This document shows positions 8,806 to 17,250 of a DNA stretch of 64,000 bases, piece after piece. The DNA comes from Alphaproteobacteria bacterium (GTDB taxonomy: Bacteria; Pseudomonadota; Alphaproteobacteria; Caulobacterales; Maricaulaceae). The stretch is taken from assembly GCA_018222865.1 (NCBI GenBank), contig JAAEZM010000001.1:291747-355746 (forward strand), written 5' to 3'. The stretch's first letter is position 1; the number at the start of each line of letters is the position of its first letter. The position numbers and the translations under genes are program-made. The notes under the pieces were generated by a model. That model saw only the letters and a list, made by a program, of their open reading frames with translations. It was not told the origin of the DNA and did not search any database.

Positions 8806-9330
8806 ATGACTGACGCACGCAACCTCTTCCCCGCTGGCGGGGCACCGGCGACTCGGGCCCGTGATTTCGCGGGATCGGAAATGTTCCAGAAGCTCTTCCA
8901 GGAGGGCATGGATCTTGTCGAGGAAACTGCCAGCTATCTCGATGGCCCGGGCCGGGATGATTCCAAAACGCTCGACCGCGCCGGCGCGCTCTCCTACGCG
9001 ACGGAAAGCATGAAACTCACCACGCGTCTGATGCAGGCGGCCTCATGGCTGCTCGCCCAGCGAGCCGTTGCGGAAGGCGAGATGAGCGCTGAAGACGCCA
9101 CGGATGGCAAGTACCGCCTCGGCTTTGATCGCCCGACCGATGATCTCTGGCCGGAAGGTGAGGCGGCGCCGCAGGTCCTGCTGGCTCTGGTCTCGCGTTC
9201 GCGCTCACTCTATGCGCGCCTTAAACGCATTGATGACAATCTTTATGCCGATGCTGCCGTTGAAGCCGAAACCAATCCGGTTGCCGATCAGATGGCGATG
9301 CTGCGCGGGGCTTTCGCCGGACAGCCCTGA
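8806..9330 (+). CDS. rcdA: regulator of CtrA degradation RcdA (DUF1465)
   Basis: A 174-residue DUF1465 protein. In Caulobacter, RcdA is an adaptor that delivers CtrA and other substrates to ClpXP with CpdR and PopA. The conserved helical core is visible (LFQEGMDLVEETASYL near 30-45; MKLTTRLMQAASWLLAQRAV near 68-87), with a flexible Asn/Asp-containing C-terminus. Normal length. A GANTC (GAATC, 8771-8775) lies 31 bp before the ATG, a possible CcrM methylation site. It is followed by a strong bidirectional terminator. Confidence 0.93.
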   Translation: MTDARNLFPAGGAPATRARDFAGSEMFQKLFQEGMDLVEETASYLDGPGRDDSKTLDRAGALSYATESMKLTTRLMQAASWLLAQRAVAEGEMSAEDATDGKYRLGFDRPTDDLWPEGEAAPQVLLALVSRSRSLYARLKRIDDNLYADAAVEAETNPVADQMAMLRGAFAGQP

Positions 9331-9350
9331 TCCGCACAAACACAGCCACA

Positions 9351-9384
9351 AAAAAAGCGCGTCCCGTTCGGGGCGCGCTTTTTT
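9351..9384. terminator. bidirectional terminator between rcdA and rpmE
   Basis: Near-perfect symmetrical element: AAAAAAGCGCG (9351-9361) pairs with CGCGCTTTTTT (9374-9384), giving a T run on both strands. Confidence 0.92.
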
Positions 9385-9406
9385 GTTCGGATCTCGCAAT
9401 CGCGAC

Positions 9407-9625
9407 TTAGACGAAGCCTTTGAACTTGTCCTTGAAGCGCGAAACGCGGCCGCCGCGGTCCATCAGCTGCTGGTTACCGCCGGTCCAGGCCGGGTGCGAC
9501 GTCGGATCGATGTCGAGATTGATGGTGTCGCCTTCTTTGCCCCAGGTAGACTTGGTCTGGAAGGTCGTCCCGTCGGTCATGACCACATTGATTACATGGT
9601 ACTCAGGATGGATATCGCTTTTCAT
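9407..9625 (-). CDS. rpmE: 50S ribosomal protein L31
   Basis: A 72-residue L31 that begins [10 protein letters not shown], the alphaproteobacterial form. The zinc-binding cysteines of the C+ type are absent, so it is a zinc-independent paralogue type. The open frame extends upstream by 20 codons, but the ATG at 9625 gives the standard N-terminus. The conserved HPAWTGG segment is near residue 45. Single gene with its own terminator. Confidence 0.96.
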   Translation of the reverse strand: MKSDIHPEYHVINVVMTDGTTFQTKSTWGKEGDTINLDIDPTSHPAWTGGNQQLMDRGGRVSRFKDKFKGFV

Positions 9626-9744
9626 CGATCCGGCTTTCTCATCTCTGCCGCGCCACATGATTACGTTGCCATGCACGCAGCTCAATAAACTCAGGAGCGG
9701 GGCTTCTACAGGAAACGCCCGGCAAGAGCAAGCAGCCTTGATAG

Positions 9745-10230
9745 CTAGCGCGTACGAGCGATCCGACGCTCGGGTGAGAGCGGGACGGTATGGTCCAGCT
9801 TCACCGTGTCGAGGACGAAGACAGTCTGGAAGTCACGCACACTCTCATAGGTCGACAACTCTTTCAGAATAAAGCGCGACAGGGCCTTGTTATCCGGCGC
9901 GACGACTTTGAGCAGGTGATCGAAAGAGCCTGCCACCGAATAGCATTCCAGCACCCATGGCTCACGCTCAATGGCGACCTTGAACGTATCCGTCGCCGCC
10001 TCCACCCTCTGATCAAGACTGACCTGGACGAAGGCCGTCACAGCAAACCCGGTAAGGTCCTGATCGATTTCAGCGCGGTATCCCGTGATAACCCCACTCG
10101 CCTCGAGACTGCGCACCCGGCGCAGACAGGTCGTCTCGGACATGTTGGCGCGCCGCGCAAGCTCCACAATCGGCAAGCGGCCTTCATTCTGGAGAAGCGC
10201 GAGGAGCTTTTGGTCACCCTCATCAATCAT
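9745..10230 (-). CDS. Lrp/AsnC family transcriptional regulator
   Basis: A 161-residue regulator with an N-terminal helix-turn-helix (about 15-60, including [20 protein letters not shown]) and a C-terminal RAM/AsnC effector-binding domain (about 70-150). Such proteins sense amino acids and usually autoregulate. The ATG at 10230 is preferred over the one at 10248 because AAAGGA lies at ideal spacing. It is divergent from the OsmC gene; the roughly 127-bp shared region is the likely operator, and the OsmC gene the likely target. No perfect palindrome was found there. Confidence 0.92.
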   Translation of the reverse strand: MIDEGDQKLLALLQNEGRLPIVELARRANMSETTCLRRVRSLEASGVITGYRAEIDQDLTGFAVTAFVQVSLDQRVEAATDTFKVAIEREPWVLECYSVAGSFDHLLKVVAPDNKALSRFILKELSTYESVRDFQTVFVLDTVKLDHTVPLSPERRIARTR

Positions 10231-10357
10231 GGTGTTTTCCTTTATCATGGAGCCTGATTCCTACGGATTCCTCCAATTATGCACCTTTGATAGATGATAA
10301 TGACGGATACCCCCAAGCGTTCGATGCTAATTCCTTCACAAAGCAAGGAGAGCGATT

Positions 10358-10969
10358 ATGAGCCAGGATCAAGATTTTCATGTCGGCGAGCGCGGAACAG
10401 GCCAGCCGGAGATCACCCAGTTCGAGCCCAGCCCGTTTAAAAAGGGGCGCCCACCGGAACCCCTTCATTTCGAGGTGAATATTGTCGCCGAAGCCCATGA
10501 GCGTCAGAAGAAGAGCGGCGTCGTCCAGGTCAATATTCCCGGCTTCAGCCCAGCCAAACTCTATTGTGATGAACAGACCCCCGTCGGCGATGACACAGCC
10601 CCGCCACCCCTGGCCTTCTTCTCGGCCGGCATTGCCTTTTGCCTGCTGACCCACCTTACCGACATTCTCACCGCGAGAAAGATCGACATCACCTCGATGA
10701 AGATCGAACAGCGCATTCGCTTCAAGACCAATCTTTCCACCATGCGTGATCTTGGGCACACGACCGAAGGCGCGTGTGAAGGCATTGAGAGCCACGTTAT
10801 CATCGACAGCCCGGAACCTCCTGAACGTGTCCAGGCACTTTTAGAAGAGGCCGAGGGCGCATGCATGGCCCATCACGCCTTGCGCAACCCCCTGCCCTGG
10901 ATGACGTGCCTCGTCCATAATGGCACCGAGCTGGACAAGCGCGAGGGCGTTGGTCCGGAAGAGCGCTAG
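10358..10969 (+). CDS. OsmC family protein (putative peroxiredoxin-like)
   Basis: A 203-residue protein of the OsmC/Ohr fold. The two cysteines expected for this fold are at Cys95 (FCLLTHL) and Cys169 (EGACMAHHALR), so thiol-dependent peroxide reduction is possible. An N-terminal extension of about 35 residues precedes the fold. The annotated substrate class (organic hydroperoxides) is family knowledge, not shown here. Strong AAGGAGAG ribosome-binding site. Divergent from the Lrp-type gene, which probably controls it. Confidence 0.85.
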   Translation: MSQDQDFHVGERGTGQPEITQFEPSPFKKGRPPEPLHFEVNIVAEAHERQKKSGVVQVNIPGFSPAKLYCDEQTPVGDDTAPPPLAFFSAGIAFCLLTHLTDILTARKIDITSMKIEQRIRFKTNLSTMRDLGHTTEGACEGIESHVIIDSPEPPERVQALLEEAEGACMAHHALRNPLPWMTCLVHNGTELDKREGVGPEER

Positions 10970-10983
10970 GCCCACGCGGCAGC

Positions 10984-11022
10984 GACAGGTTTATGCGCAT
11001 GTGGTATGCGTATAAACCTGTC
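10984..11022. promoter_or_regulatory. palindromic operator of ccdAB
   Basis: Inverted repeat with 17-nt arms: GACAGGTTTATGCGCAT (10984-11000), 5-nt spacer, ATGCGTATAAACCTGTC (11006-11022). There is one mismatch. It ends 16 bp before the ccdA ATG, where a CcdA ribbon-helix-helix dimer array would be expected to bind and autorepress. Confidence 0.85.
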
Positions 11023-11038
11023 CATACCGAGAGCCGCC

Positions 11039-11284
11039 ATGACCTATTCCCAGCCGCCGCGCCGCAAACGCGTCAACCTCACTGTCCGCGAAGATATTCT
11101 TCAGGATGCCAAGGATCTCGGGCTCAACGCCTCCCGGGCTGCCGAGGCGGGCATTGAGGAGGCCGTTCGCGAGGAAAAAGGGCGCCGCTGGAAAGAAGAA
11201 AACCGCGAGGCGATCGAGGCGCATAATGAGCGGATCCGGCGAGAGGGTCTCCTGCTACCGCCACCGTGGCTCGACGAAATCTGA
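11039..11284 (+). CDS. ccdA: CcdA-type antitoxin
   Basis: An 81-residue protein resembling CcdA. The N-terminal basic beta-strand (RKRVNLTVREDIL, about 7-19) and following helices form a ribbon-helix-helix DNA-binding domain. The charged C-terminal half (about 40-81), ending in LLLPPPWLDEI, would be the toxin-binding tail. It should neutralise CcdB and, with it, repress the operon. The start at 11039 follows a GAGAGCC ribosome-binding site; the longer frame would read through the operator. It overlaps ccdB by one base (TGATG), indicating coupled translation. Confidence 0.92.
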   Translation: MTYSQPPRRKRVNLTVREDILQDAKDLGLNASRAAEAGIEEAVREEKGRRWKEENREAIEAHNERIRREGLLLPPPWLDEI

Positions 11285-11589
11285 TGGCCCGCTTCGACCT
11301 CTATCAGACGAGATCGCCACGCCTGCCCTATTTACTCGACGTGCAAGCTGATCTCCTCAGCGACCTGGAAACCCGGGTTGTCATCCCTGTCCTTCCGCAA
11401 ACCGGGCGTGAAGCGTCACACGTTCCGCGCCTGCACCCGGTTTTGATGATTTCGGGCGTAGCCCACATGCTCATGACACCGGAAATCACAACTGTCCCGC
11501 GCGAGAAGCTAAGCAAGCCCGTCGGCAATATCGCCAAACATCGCGACGCGATCACCGACGCGCTCGACTTCCTGTTTCAGGGCTTCTAG
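11284..11589 (+). CDS. ccdB: CcdB-type toxin
   Basis: A 101-residue protein, the same length as the F-plasmid CcdB, with the family start MARFDLYQTR and conserved LLDVQADLL and HPVLMI segments. F-plasmid CcdB poisons DNA gyrase through its C-terminal Trp-Gly-Ile. Here the chain ends FLFQGF, so the Trp is absent; gyrase poisoning is therefore likely but not certain. Start ATG overlaps the ccdA stop. A chromosomal copy in a non-mobile context may be a domesticated or stability module. Confidence 0.92.
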   Translation: MARFDLYQTRSPRLPYLLDVQADLLSDLETRVVIPVLPQTGREASHVPRLHPVLMISGVAHMLMTPEITTVPREKLSKPVGNIAKHRDAITDALDFLFQGF

Positions 11590-11667
11590 CTCAATCGCCG
11601 AAGGTTACGGGCCGGTCGTCACCTGGCAGCGATCAGGATGAGAGCAGCACGATCAGCAACCCCTTGA

Positions 11668-12678
11668 TCACCGCGAGGTCAGCTTCAGCTCGATACGGCG
11701 ATTACGGGCATTCGCCTCGGCCGTGCGTCCCTCTGCAATGGGGTGATGCTCCCCGAACCCGGCCGCAACAAGACGACGTGACGGGACACCATGACCCTCC
11801 AGCGCATTGACCACCGAAATCGCACGCGCCGCGGAAAGCTCCCAGTTGGAGCGGTAGGTCGTGCGGATCGGGACCGGGTCCGTATGGCCATCAATCCGGA
11901 TCACCCAGTCCAGATCAGACGGGATCTCCTGGGTCAGCTGGACAATCGCATCGGCAATCGGCCTTAGACTTTCACGCCCTTCACTCGACAAGGCTGCAGA
12001 GCCTGAGGCGAAGAGAACATCCGTTTCGAAAACGAAACGGTCACCGACAATTCGCACACCCGTCCGGTTTTCCAGGATTGCCCGCAATCGCCCAAAGAAG
12101 TCGGAACGATAAACCGCCAGCTCGGCCGCTCGCTCGGCGAGCGCTGCATTCAGGCGTTCACCCAGATTGATGACCTGGGCCTCAGCGTCCTCAGCGCGCT
12201 GCTCGGCCGCATCGAGCGCTGCATTCAGAGTAGCGATCTGATCGCGCAGAACCGAGATCTGCTGATTGAGCAGCATCAGTGCCCGCCGACTTTCTTCCGA
12301 GAGCTCGCGCTCCGCTGCAAGCTCATCATTGAGGGCTTGTGCCTGTGTATTGGCCAGGGCCAGCGCGCCGGTGAGCGCGTCGCGCTCATCCTCAAGGACG
12401 GTGATCTCACTCTCCAGCCCGGTAATGCGCAGATCAAGCTCGGCATTCTCATCGCGAGCCAGCGCCAGCTCATCCGCCAGAATAGCCAATTGTGCATTCA
12501 GGGCAGCCAATTGCTCGTCCCGGCCGGTGAGCGCGCGGGAGAGGGCAAATTGTCCGGCGACAAAGATCGACAGCAAAAAGACGATAACCAGCAGCAAGGT
12601 GGCCAGGGCATCGACAAAACCTGGCCAGTGATCGCCATTATCGGCTTCCTGGAAACGCGCGAAACGCGGCGCCGGCAT
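11668..12678 (-). CDS. OmpA/MotB-like peptidoglycan-binding membrane protein
   Basis: A 336-residue protein with one N-terminal membrane segment (about 20-42), a long coiled coil rich in Ala/Glu/Leu (about 48-180) and a C-terminal OmpA/MotB peptidoglycan-binding domain (about 205-336, containing IDGHTDPVPI and NWELSAARA). It starts 3 bp after the MotA/ExbB-like gene, so the two should form an inner-membrane channel complex anchored to the wall. A conserved Asp lies just before the membrane segment (about 12-20), as in proton-driven stators. No flagellar genes are nearby. Confidence 0.88.
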   Translation of the reverse strand: MPAPRFARFQEADNGDHWPGFVDALATLLLVIVFLLSIFVAGQFALSRALTGRDEQLAALNAQLAILADELALARDENAELDLRITGLESEITVLEDERDALTGALALANTQAQALNDELAAERELSEESRRALMLLNQQISVLRDQIATLNAALDAAEQRAEDAEAQVINLGERLNAALAERAAELAVYRSDFFGRLRAILENRTGVRIVGDRFVFETDVLFASGSAALSSEGRESLRPIADAIVQLTQEIPSDLDWVIRIDGHTDPVPIRTTYRSNWELSAARAISVVNALEGHGVPSRRLVAAGFGEHHPIAEGRTAEANARNRRIELKLTSR

Positions 12679-12681
12679 GGC

Positions 12682-13671
12682 TTACTCGCCCCCTCGATCA
12701 CGCGCTTCCAGCGCCCGGATCAAAACCCGGATCTCGTCTCGCAAGGCCCGGTTCGCCTCTTCCTGATTGGTGCGGCTGTCTTCCGTGAAACGCTGCAATG
12801 TCGTGTCCATCTGCCGGCTATGCCGCTCCATAGAACTGGCCAGTCGGTCAATGGTCTCGGCTGTCTGCTCCAGCAAGGCGCCAAGATATGCCGAGGATAC
12901 CTCACCATCTCCGCCGCTCGCCGGGCCCGCTGCGGCCACTCGCGACATGGAGGAGAGCCATTCCTCAATCTCGTTATAGAAGCGGTTCTGTGCGCGGCTG
13001 GCCTGAAGGTCGAGAAAACCGATGACCAGGGATCCTGCGAGACCAAAGAGCGATGAGGCAAACGCCGTTCCCATGCCCTGGATCGGATCTTCAATCGCCG
13101 ACATCAGGCGCAGGACATCGGCCTCTCCACCGGTCGTGCTTTCAGTCACCGCCCGGACCGCAGCCCCCACATCAGAAACGACCTGGAGCAGCCCCCAGAA
13201 TGTACCGAGCAAACCCAGGAAGATCAGCAGGCGTCCGAAATACCGGGTGAAGGCTCCCGCTTCCGACATGCGGGCCCCTACGGAGTCGAGGACCGTCCGG
13301 ACCGATCCGGCGGAGATCCGCATCCGCCCGTCCGCAGCCCCCATCATGGAGGCCATGGGGGCGATCATCGCGGGCGGGGTCGGCAAGCTGCCGGGATGCT
13401 CGGATGATCTGAACCGCACGAGCCAACGCGCAGCGGGCCAAATGCCCAGGGCCTGCGCGTAAGTGTAGAGAACGCCGATAACCAGCACGCCAAGGATCAG
13501 GCCGTTAATCGCTATATTCGCCTGAAAAGCCTCGGTCAGCGGCTCAATCAGCATAATGCCGATTGCCAGCACAGCGGCTGTAAACAACGCCATCCAGACG
13601 ATATATCGCCAGGGGCCCGTGAATTTCACATCCCCGCTTGCGTCGGTCTGTTCATCCTGCAGCACTGGCAT
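12682..13671 (-). CDS. MotA/TolQ/ExbB-like proton-channel protein
   Basis: A 329-residue inner-membrane protein. Two N-terminal membrane segments (about 22-45 and 55-78) are followed by a cytoplasmic stretch and two more segments (about 143-165 and 200-222) with the small-residue-rich GLLGTFWGLLQVV and FASSLFGLAGSL motifs of MotA/TolQ/ExbB channels. A cytoplasmic coiled-coil tail ends the protein. The ATG at 13671 is chosen because GGGGAGAG lies just upstream. Partner of the OmpA-like gene directly downstream. The force-using target of this stator is unknown. Confidence 0.88.
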   Translation of the reverse strand: MPVLQDEQTDASGDVKFTGPWRYIVWMALFTAAVLAIGIMLIEPLTEAFQANIAINGLILGVLVIGVLYTYAQALGIWPAARWLVRFRSSEHPGSLPTPPAMIAPMASMMGAADGRMRISAGSVRTVLDSVGARMSEAGAFTRYFGRLLIFLGLLGTFWGLLQVVSDVGAAVRAVTESTTGGEADVLRLMSAIEDPIQGMGTAFASSLFGLAGSLVIGFLDLQASRAQNRFYNEIEEWLSSMSRVAAAGPASGGDGEVSSAYLGALLEQTAETIDRLASSMERHSRQMDTTLQRFTEDSRTNQEEANRALRDEIRVLIRALEARDRGGE

Positions 13672-13881
13672 TCTCTCCCCTCGCATCAGAACTCAACCCA
13701 TCCTTCGCCACGCATTGGGACAATTTGGGGGCGAGGTCAAAGTTTGAGGCCGGTTTTTTCCGACAACAGCCCCATTTATCACTCAGCGGAAACAATATCT
13801 TTCTTACCACCCGGATTAAAGTCCGGAACGGAACTGATATCTCCTCAATCACGTTATTTGGACTTGTCACAGGAGATTGAA

Positions 13882-14484
13882 ATGTCCCGCACTCAAAACA
13901 TCCTCCGCGTCGACGCCTCAATGCGCCGCGACGGTTCCCAGTCACGCGCCTTGACCGACAGCGTTATCGCACGCTTCTCCGCCCAGAACCCGTACATCAA
14001 CGTGACGACGCGCGATCTGGCTGATGAACCGCTTCCGCAGATCGATGAAACCTGGATCAATGCCAATTTCACCGATCCCGACCAGCGCAGCGAAACGCAA
14101 CGCCAGGCGCTGGCGCAGTCCGACAGCCTGGTCGAAGAACTCAAGGCCGCAGATACGATTGTTATCGGCATGCCGCTGTATAACTTCTCGGTTCCCGCAG
14201 CCCTGAAAGCCTGGATTGACCTGATCGCCCGCGCCCGCCTCACGTTCAAATACACGGAAAACGGTCCCGTTGGCCTGCTTGAAGGCAAGCGCGCCATTTT
14301 GATCGTCGCCACGGGTGGTGTCCCGGTCGGCGCTCCGGTGGATTTCGGCACGAATTACATGAGGCAGGTACTCAGCTTTGTCGGCATCACGGATGTGGAC
14401 GTTATTGATGCAAGCCAGCTGAACTTCAAAGCCGATGAACAAATCGAAGCCGCCAAGGCCTCAATCGAGAAACTCGCAGCCTAA
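13882..14484 (+). CDS. azoR: FMN-dependent NADH:quinone oxidoreductase / azoreductase
   Basis: A 200-residue flavodoxin-fold enzyme of the AzoR family, which reduces quinones and azo dyes with NADH and FMN. Family motifs: the N-terminal phosphate loop region RVDASMRRDGSQSR (about 9-22), MPLYNFSVPAALKAWID (about 96-112) and the VATGG loop near 146. The start at 13882 is fixed by AGGAG 8 bp upstream; the longer frame is non-coding. Divergent from the MotA-like gene, in its own unit with a strong terminator. Confidence 0.93.
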   Translation: MSRTQNILRVDASMRRDGSQSRALTDSVIARFSAQNPYINVTTRDLADEPLPQIDETWINANFTDPDQRSETQRQALAQSDSLVEELKAADTIVIGMPLYNFSVPAALKAWIDLIARARLTFKYTENGPVGLLEGKRAILIVATGGVPVGAPVDFGTNYMRQVLSFVGITDVDVIDASQLNFKADEQIEAAKASIEKLAA

Positions 14485-14506
14485 CCCCTCCCCCCACTGC
14501 GAGAAA

Positions 14507-14540
14507 AAACGGCCGGGCAATCTGCCCGGCCGTTTGTTTT
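14507..14540. terminator. terminator between azoR and suhB
   Basis: 11-bp stem ACGGCCGGGCA / TGCCCGGCCGT with a 3-nt loop. T-rich tail on the plus strand and A tract before it, so it can stop both convergent units. Confidence 0.92.
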
Positions 14541-14564
14541 CTTGCGCGTTGGACGTCAGCGCGA

Positions 14565-15359
14565 TCAGCGCGCGGCGTCGAGACGCTTTTGCAGCTCGCG
14601 GAGCATGTCTTCATTCCCGGCTGCGATATTGCCGCTGATCAGAGGGTCATCGCGCCCATCAATCTCCGAGACGAAGCCGCCGGCTTCTTTCACCAGGACG
14701 ATGCCCGCAGCGATATCCCAGGCCTGGAGATTACGCTCCCAGAAACAGTCATACCGCCCGGCCGCGACCCAAGCGAGGTCCAGCGCAGCGGACCCCATCC
14801 GGCGGACGCCAGCAGCATGCGGCATGACTTGATGCAACTCCTTGAGGAATTGCGCATGACCTTTCTTGCCGACGAAGGGCATGCCGGTCGACACGACGCT
14901 CTCGTCTAGGTGCTTTCGTCCGGCCACGCGCAGACGGCGATCCGCCAGCCAAGCGCCACGACCTTTTTCCGCATGGAACATTTCATCCGTCGCGGGATTA
15001 TAGACGACACCCGCTACAAGCTCGCCCTCGCGCTCCAGCGCGATCGAGACGGCAAAATGCGGCATGCCATGGAGGAAGTTCAGCGTGCCGTCGAGCGGGT
15101 CGACGATCCAGCGGTGCGAACGGTCTGTTCCTTCAACAATACCGCGCTCTTCCATCATGAAACCATAGCCCGGACGCGCCTGGTTCAGGCGGTCATAGAT
15201 GATTTCTTCGGCTTTATGATCCGCGATGGAAACAAAATCCGCAGGCCCTTTCTTGGACACCTGCAAATGCTCGACATCTCGGAAATCACGGTTCAAGGAG
15301 CGGCCCGCGCGCGATGCCACATCCGTCATGACGGTCAGGAGGGGAGAGAGCGTACCCAA
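14565..15359 (-). CDS. suhB: inositol monophosphatase family protein (SuhB-like)
   Basis: A 264-residue Mg2+-dependent phosphatase. It shows the metal-site motif WIVDPLDGTLNF (about 84-95), an EE pair near 69-70 (MMEERG) and the distal WDIAAG motif (about 213-218). Substrates of the family include inositol phosphates and related sugar phosphates; SuhB also associates with rRNA antitermination complexes in E. coli. It lies 4 bp downstream of efp, so the two are co-transcribed. Confidence 0.93.
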   Translation of the reverse strand: MGTLSPLLTVMTDVASRAGRSLNRDFRDVEHLQVSKKGPADFVSIADHKAEEIIYDRLNQARPGYGFMMEERGIVEGTDRSHRWIVDPLDGTLNFLHGMPHFAVSIALEREGELVAGVVYNPATDEMFHAEKGRGAWLADRRLRVAGRKHLDESVVSTGMPFVGKKGHAQFLKELHQVMPHAAGVRRMGSAALDLAWVAAGRYDCFWERNLQAWDIAAGIVLVKEAGGFVSEIDGRDDPLISGNIAAGNEDMLRELQKRLDAAR

Positions 15360-15363
15360 AGGC

Positions 15364-15930
15364 TTAGTCCGCGCGCTTCACGTAGGAACCGTCTTCGGTC
15401 GCTACGACGATTTTTTCACCCATGCCGACAAATGGCGGTACGGATGTGCGGACACCATTTTCCAGAATGGCCGGCTTGAAGGAGTTCGCTGCCGTCTGCC
15501 CCTTCACCACCGGCTCGGTCTCGCTGATTTCCAGCGTGACGTGCTGCGGCAGGGTGACGCCAATCGGACGCTCCTCATGGAAGTCGACAACAATGGTCAT
15601 GCCGTCCTGCAGATAAACCGCACGGTCTTCACCGACAAAATCCTTGGCAAGCTCGATTTGCTCAAAGGTTTCGCTATCCATGAAGGTCAGCGTATCGCCG
15701 CTATCGAACAGGAAGGTGTGGTCCTTCTGCTCAAGGCGAACGCGCTCGACCTTGTCAGCCGCCCGAAAGCGCTCATTCAGCTTGCGACCATCGAGAAGGT
15801 TTTTCAGCTCCACCTGAGCGAATGCACCGCCCTTGCCCGGCTTCACATGCTCTGTCTTCACAGCGACCCACAAGGAATCCTGATGCTGAAGGACATTGCC
15901 CGGCTTGATCTCATTGCCGTTGATCTTCAT
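15364..15930 (-). CDS. efp: translation elongation factor P
   Basis: EF-P of 188 residues, which relieves ribosome stalling at polyproline. Three OB-like domains are expected. The modification loop KPGKGGAF is at 30-37 with the target lysine at Lys33. The C-terminal domain ends GSYVKRAD. No EpmA/EarP modification enzyme is in the window. First gene of an efp-suhB pair. Confidence 0.97.
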   Translation of the reverse strand: MKINGNEIKPGNVLQHQDSLWVAVKTEHVKPGKGGAFAQVELKNLLDGRKLNERFRAADKVERVRLEQKDHTFLFDSGDTLTFMDSETFEQIELAKDFVGEDRAVYLQDGMTIVVDFHEERPIGVTLPQHVTLEISETEPVVKGQTAANSFKPAILENGVRTSVPPFVGMGEKIVVATEDGSYVKRAD

Positions 15931-16036
15931 CGCGTCACCTTTACGGAATATCTCAACAGGCCTCGCAGGCCTTAAGGTGGCGCTCTCCTAACAGCGAGGC
16001 GGCTCAACGGCAAGCTTGTATGAGAGTGCGACCGGC

Positions 16037-17188
16037 CTAGCGCGCCAAAGCCGCTTCTGCCCGGATCCGATCTAGATCTTCCGCGGGCAGGCTACGCTCA
16101 AGCGCCTCGATCAGACGCTCGCGCATCGGATTGCTGACGCTTTCACCATCCGGATCATGGCGCGCCCTCAAGGCCCAGAAATACGACCGATCCAGATCCT
16201 GGGTTCGACCATCGCCCTGGGCGAGGACATAGGCGAGCAGGAATTGGCTTTCCGCATCCCCCCCGCGCGCGCCTTGCTCGAACCAGTAACCGGCCAGCGC
16301 GGCATCCGGCTCACCACCGCGGCCTTGATAGAGCATGAGACCAAATTGGCCTTGAGCGGGTGCATAACCGCTCTCGGCGGAGATCTGCATCAATCGCCGG
16401 GCCTCTGCATCATCTGCCGGCCCGCCATCACCTTCAGCCCACATGATTGCAGCCTGCAAAGCCGCCTCGGCATGGCGGTCCGAAGCGGCCATTTCATACC
16501 ATTGCCGCGCCAGGGTCTGGTCCTGATGCCCGCCCTCGCCCTGATCAAGCATTTGCGCGAATTGATACATGCCTTCCGCAGACCCGCCGCGGGCGGCGCG
16601 TTCAAACCACTCCCGCGCCGTCTCCATATCTTGGGGAACGCCGGAGCTACGGAAGTCATCGCCCAGCGCCAGCATGGCCCGCATGTGCCCGCCACGGGCC
16701 GCGCGCTCGAACCAGTATCTCGGCGAACCCAGCTCGCCTCGCCATGCCGGTTCCGTGGCGATCTGGCCCAGCTCAAACAGGGCGACAGGCTGATCGGTCT
16801 CTGCAGCGCGTCGCAGCCAGGTTATCGCAAGTTCCAGATCCGGCTCACCCGTCGCGCGGCCATCCTGGGCGATCAGCCCGGCCATGACAGCGGCAAGAGG
16901 ATCGCCCCCGACAGCCGCTGTCTGCGCATACCGCATCGCGGTCGACCAGTCCTCATTCACCCAGGCGAGCTGCGCCCGGTACAAGGCCTCTTCAACGGCA
17001 CTTAGACCTTCGGGAACGGCGGCGCTGTCGGCATCCTCTTCCGCATCGGCAGCCTCTTGGATCTCAAGTGGCACGAGTTGTAATTCTTCGGGAAAAGAGA
17101 AAACCGGCTCGCTCGCATCGGCCTCATCCACCGAAGCAGGCTGAAGCGCGAGCGTGAGGCCCAAAAGTAAAACACCAGCTGTCATCAT
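16037..17188 (-). CDS. secreted Sel1-repeat protein
   Basis: A 383-residue protein. The hydrophobic N-terminus (2-18) looks like a short signal peptide or anchor. It is followed by an acidic linker (20-65, rich in Glu/Ala) and about seven Sel1-like repeats (about 75-345), recognisable by A..WFE.AARGG turns such as WFERAARGGHMRAM. Sel1 solenoids are scaffolds for protein interactions, often at the envelope. No ribosome-binding site of note at the ATG, so the start is less certain. Function unknown. Confidence 0.85.
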   Translation of the reverse strand: MMTAGVLLLGLTLALQPASVDEADASEPVFSFPEELQLVPLEIQEAADAEEDADSAAVPEGLSAVEEALYRAQLAWVNEDWSTAMRYAQTAAVGGDPLAAVMAGLIAQDGRATGEPDLELAITWLRRAAETDQPVALFELGQIATEPAWRGELGSPRYWFERAARGGHMRAMLALGDDFRSSGVPQDMETAREWFERAARGGSAEGMYQFAQMLDQGEGGHQDQTLARQWYEMAASDRHAEAALQAAIMWAEGDGGPADDAEARRLMQISAESGYAPAQGQFGLMLYQGRGGEPDAALAGYWFEQGARGGDAESQFLLAYVLAQGDGRTQDLDRSYFWALRARHDPDGESVSNPMRERLIEALERSLPAEDLDRIRAEAALAR

Positions 17189-17250
17189 GCGCGCAGATGA
17201 GCGCGGCCAGCCACTAAAGGCAAGGCCGAGGCCCAGAAAATGAGCAAAGA

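Noticed and set aside
11668-13671. MotA-like plus OmpA-like pair considered as Zorya defence (ZorA-ZorB).
   Set aside because: No ZorC/ZorD/ZorE-like gene is adjacent; the flanks are ccdAB and azoR. The pair is better described as a general alphaproteobacterial stator-like complex.
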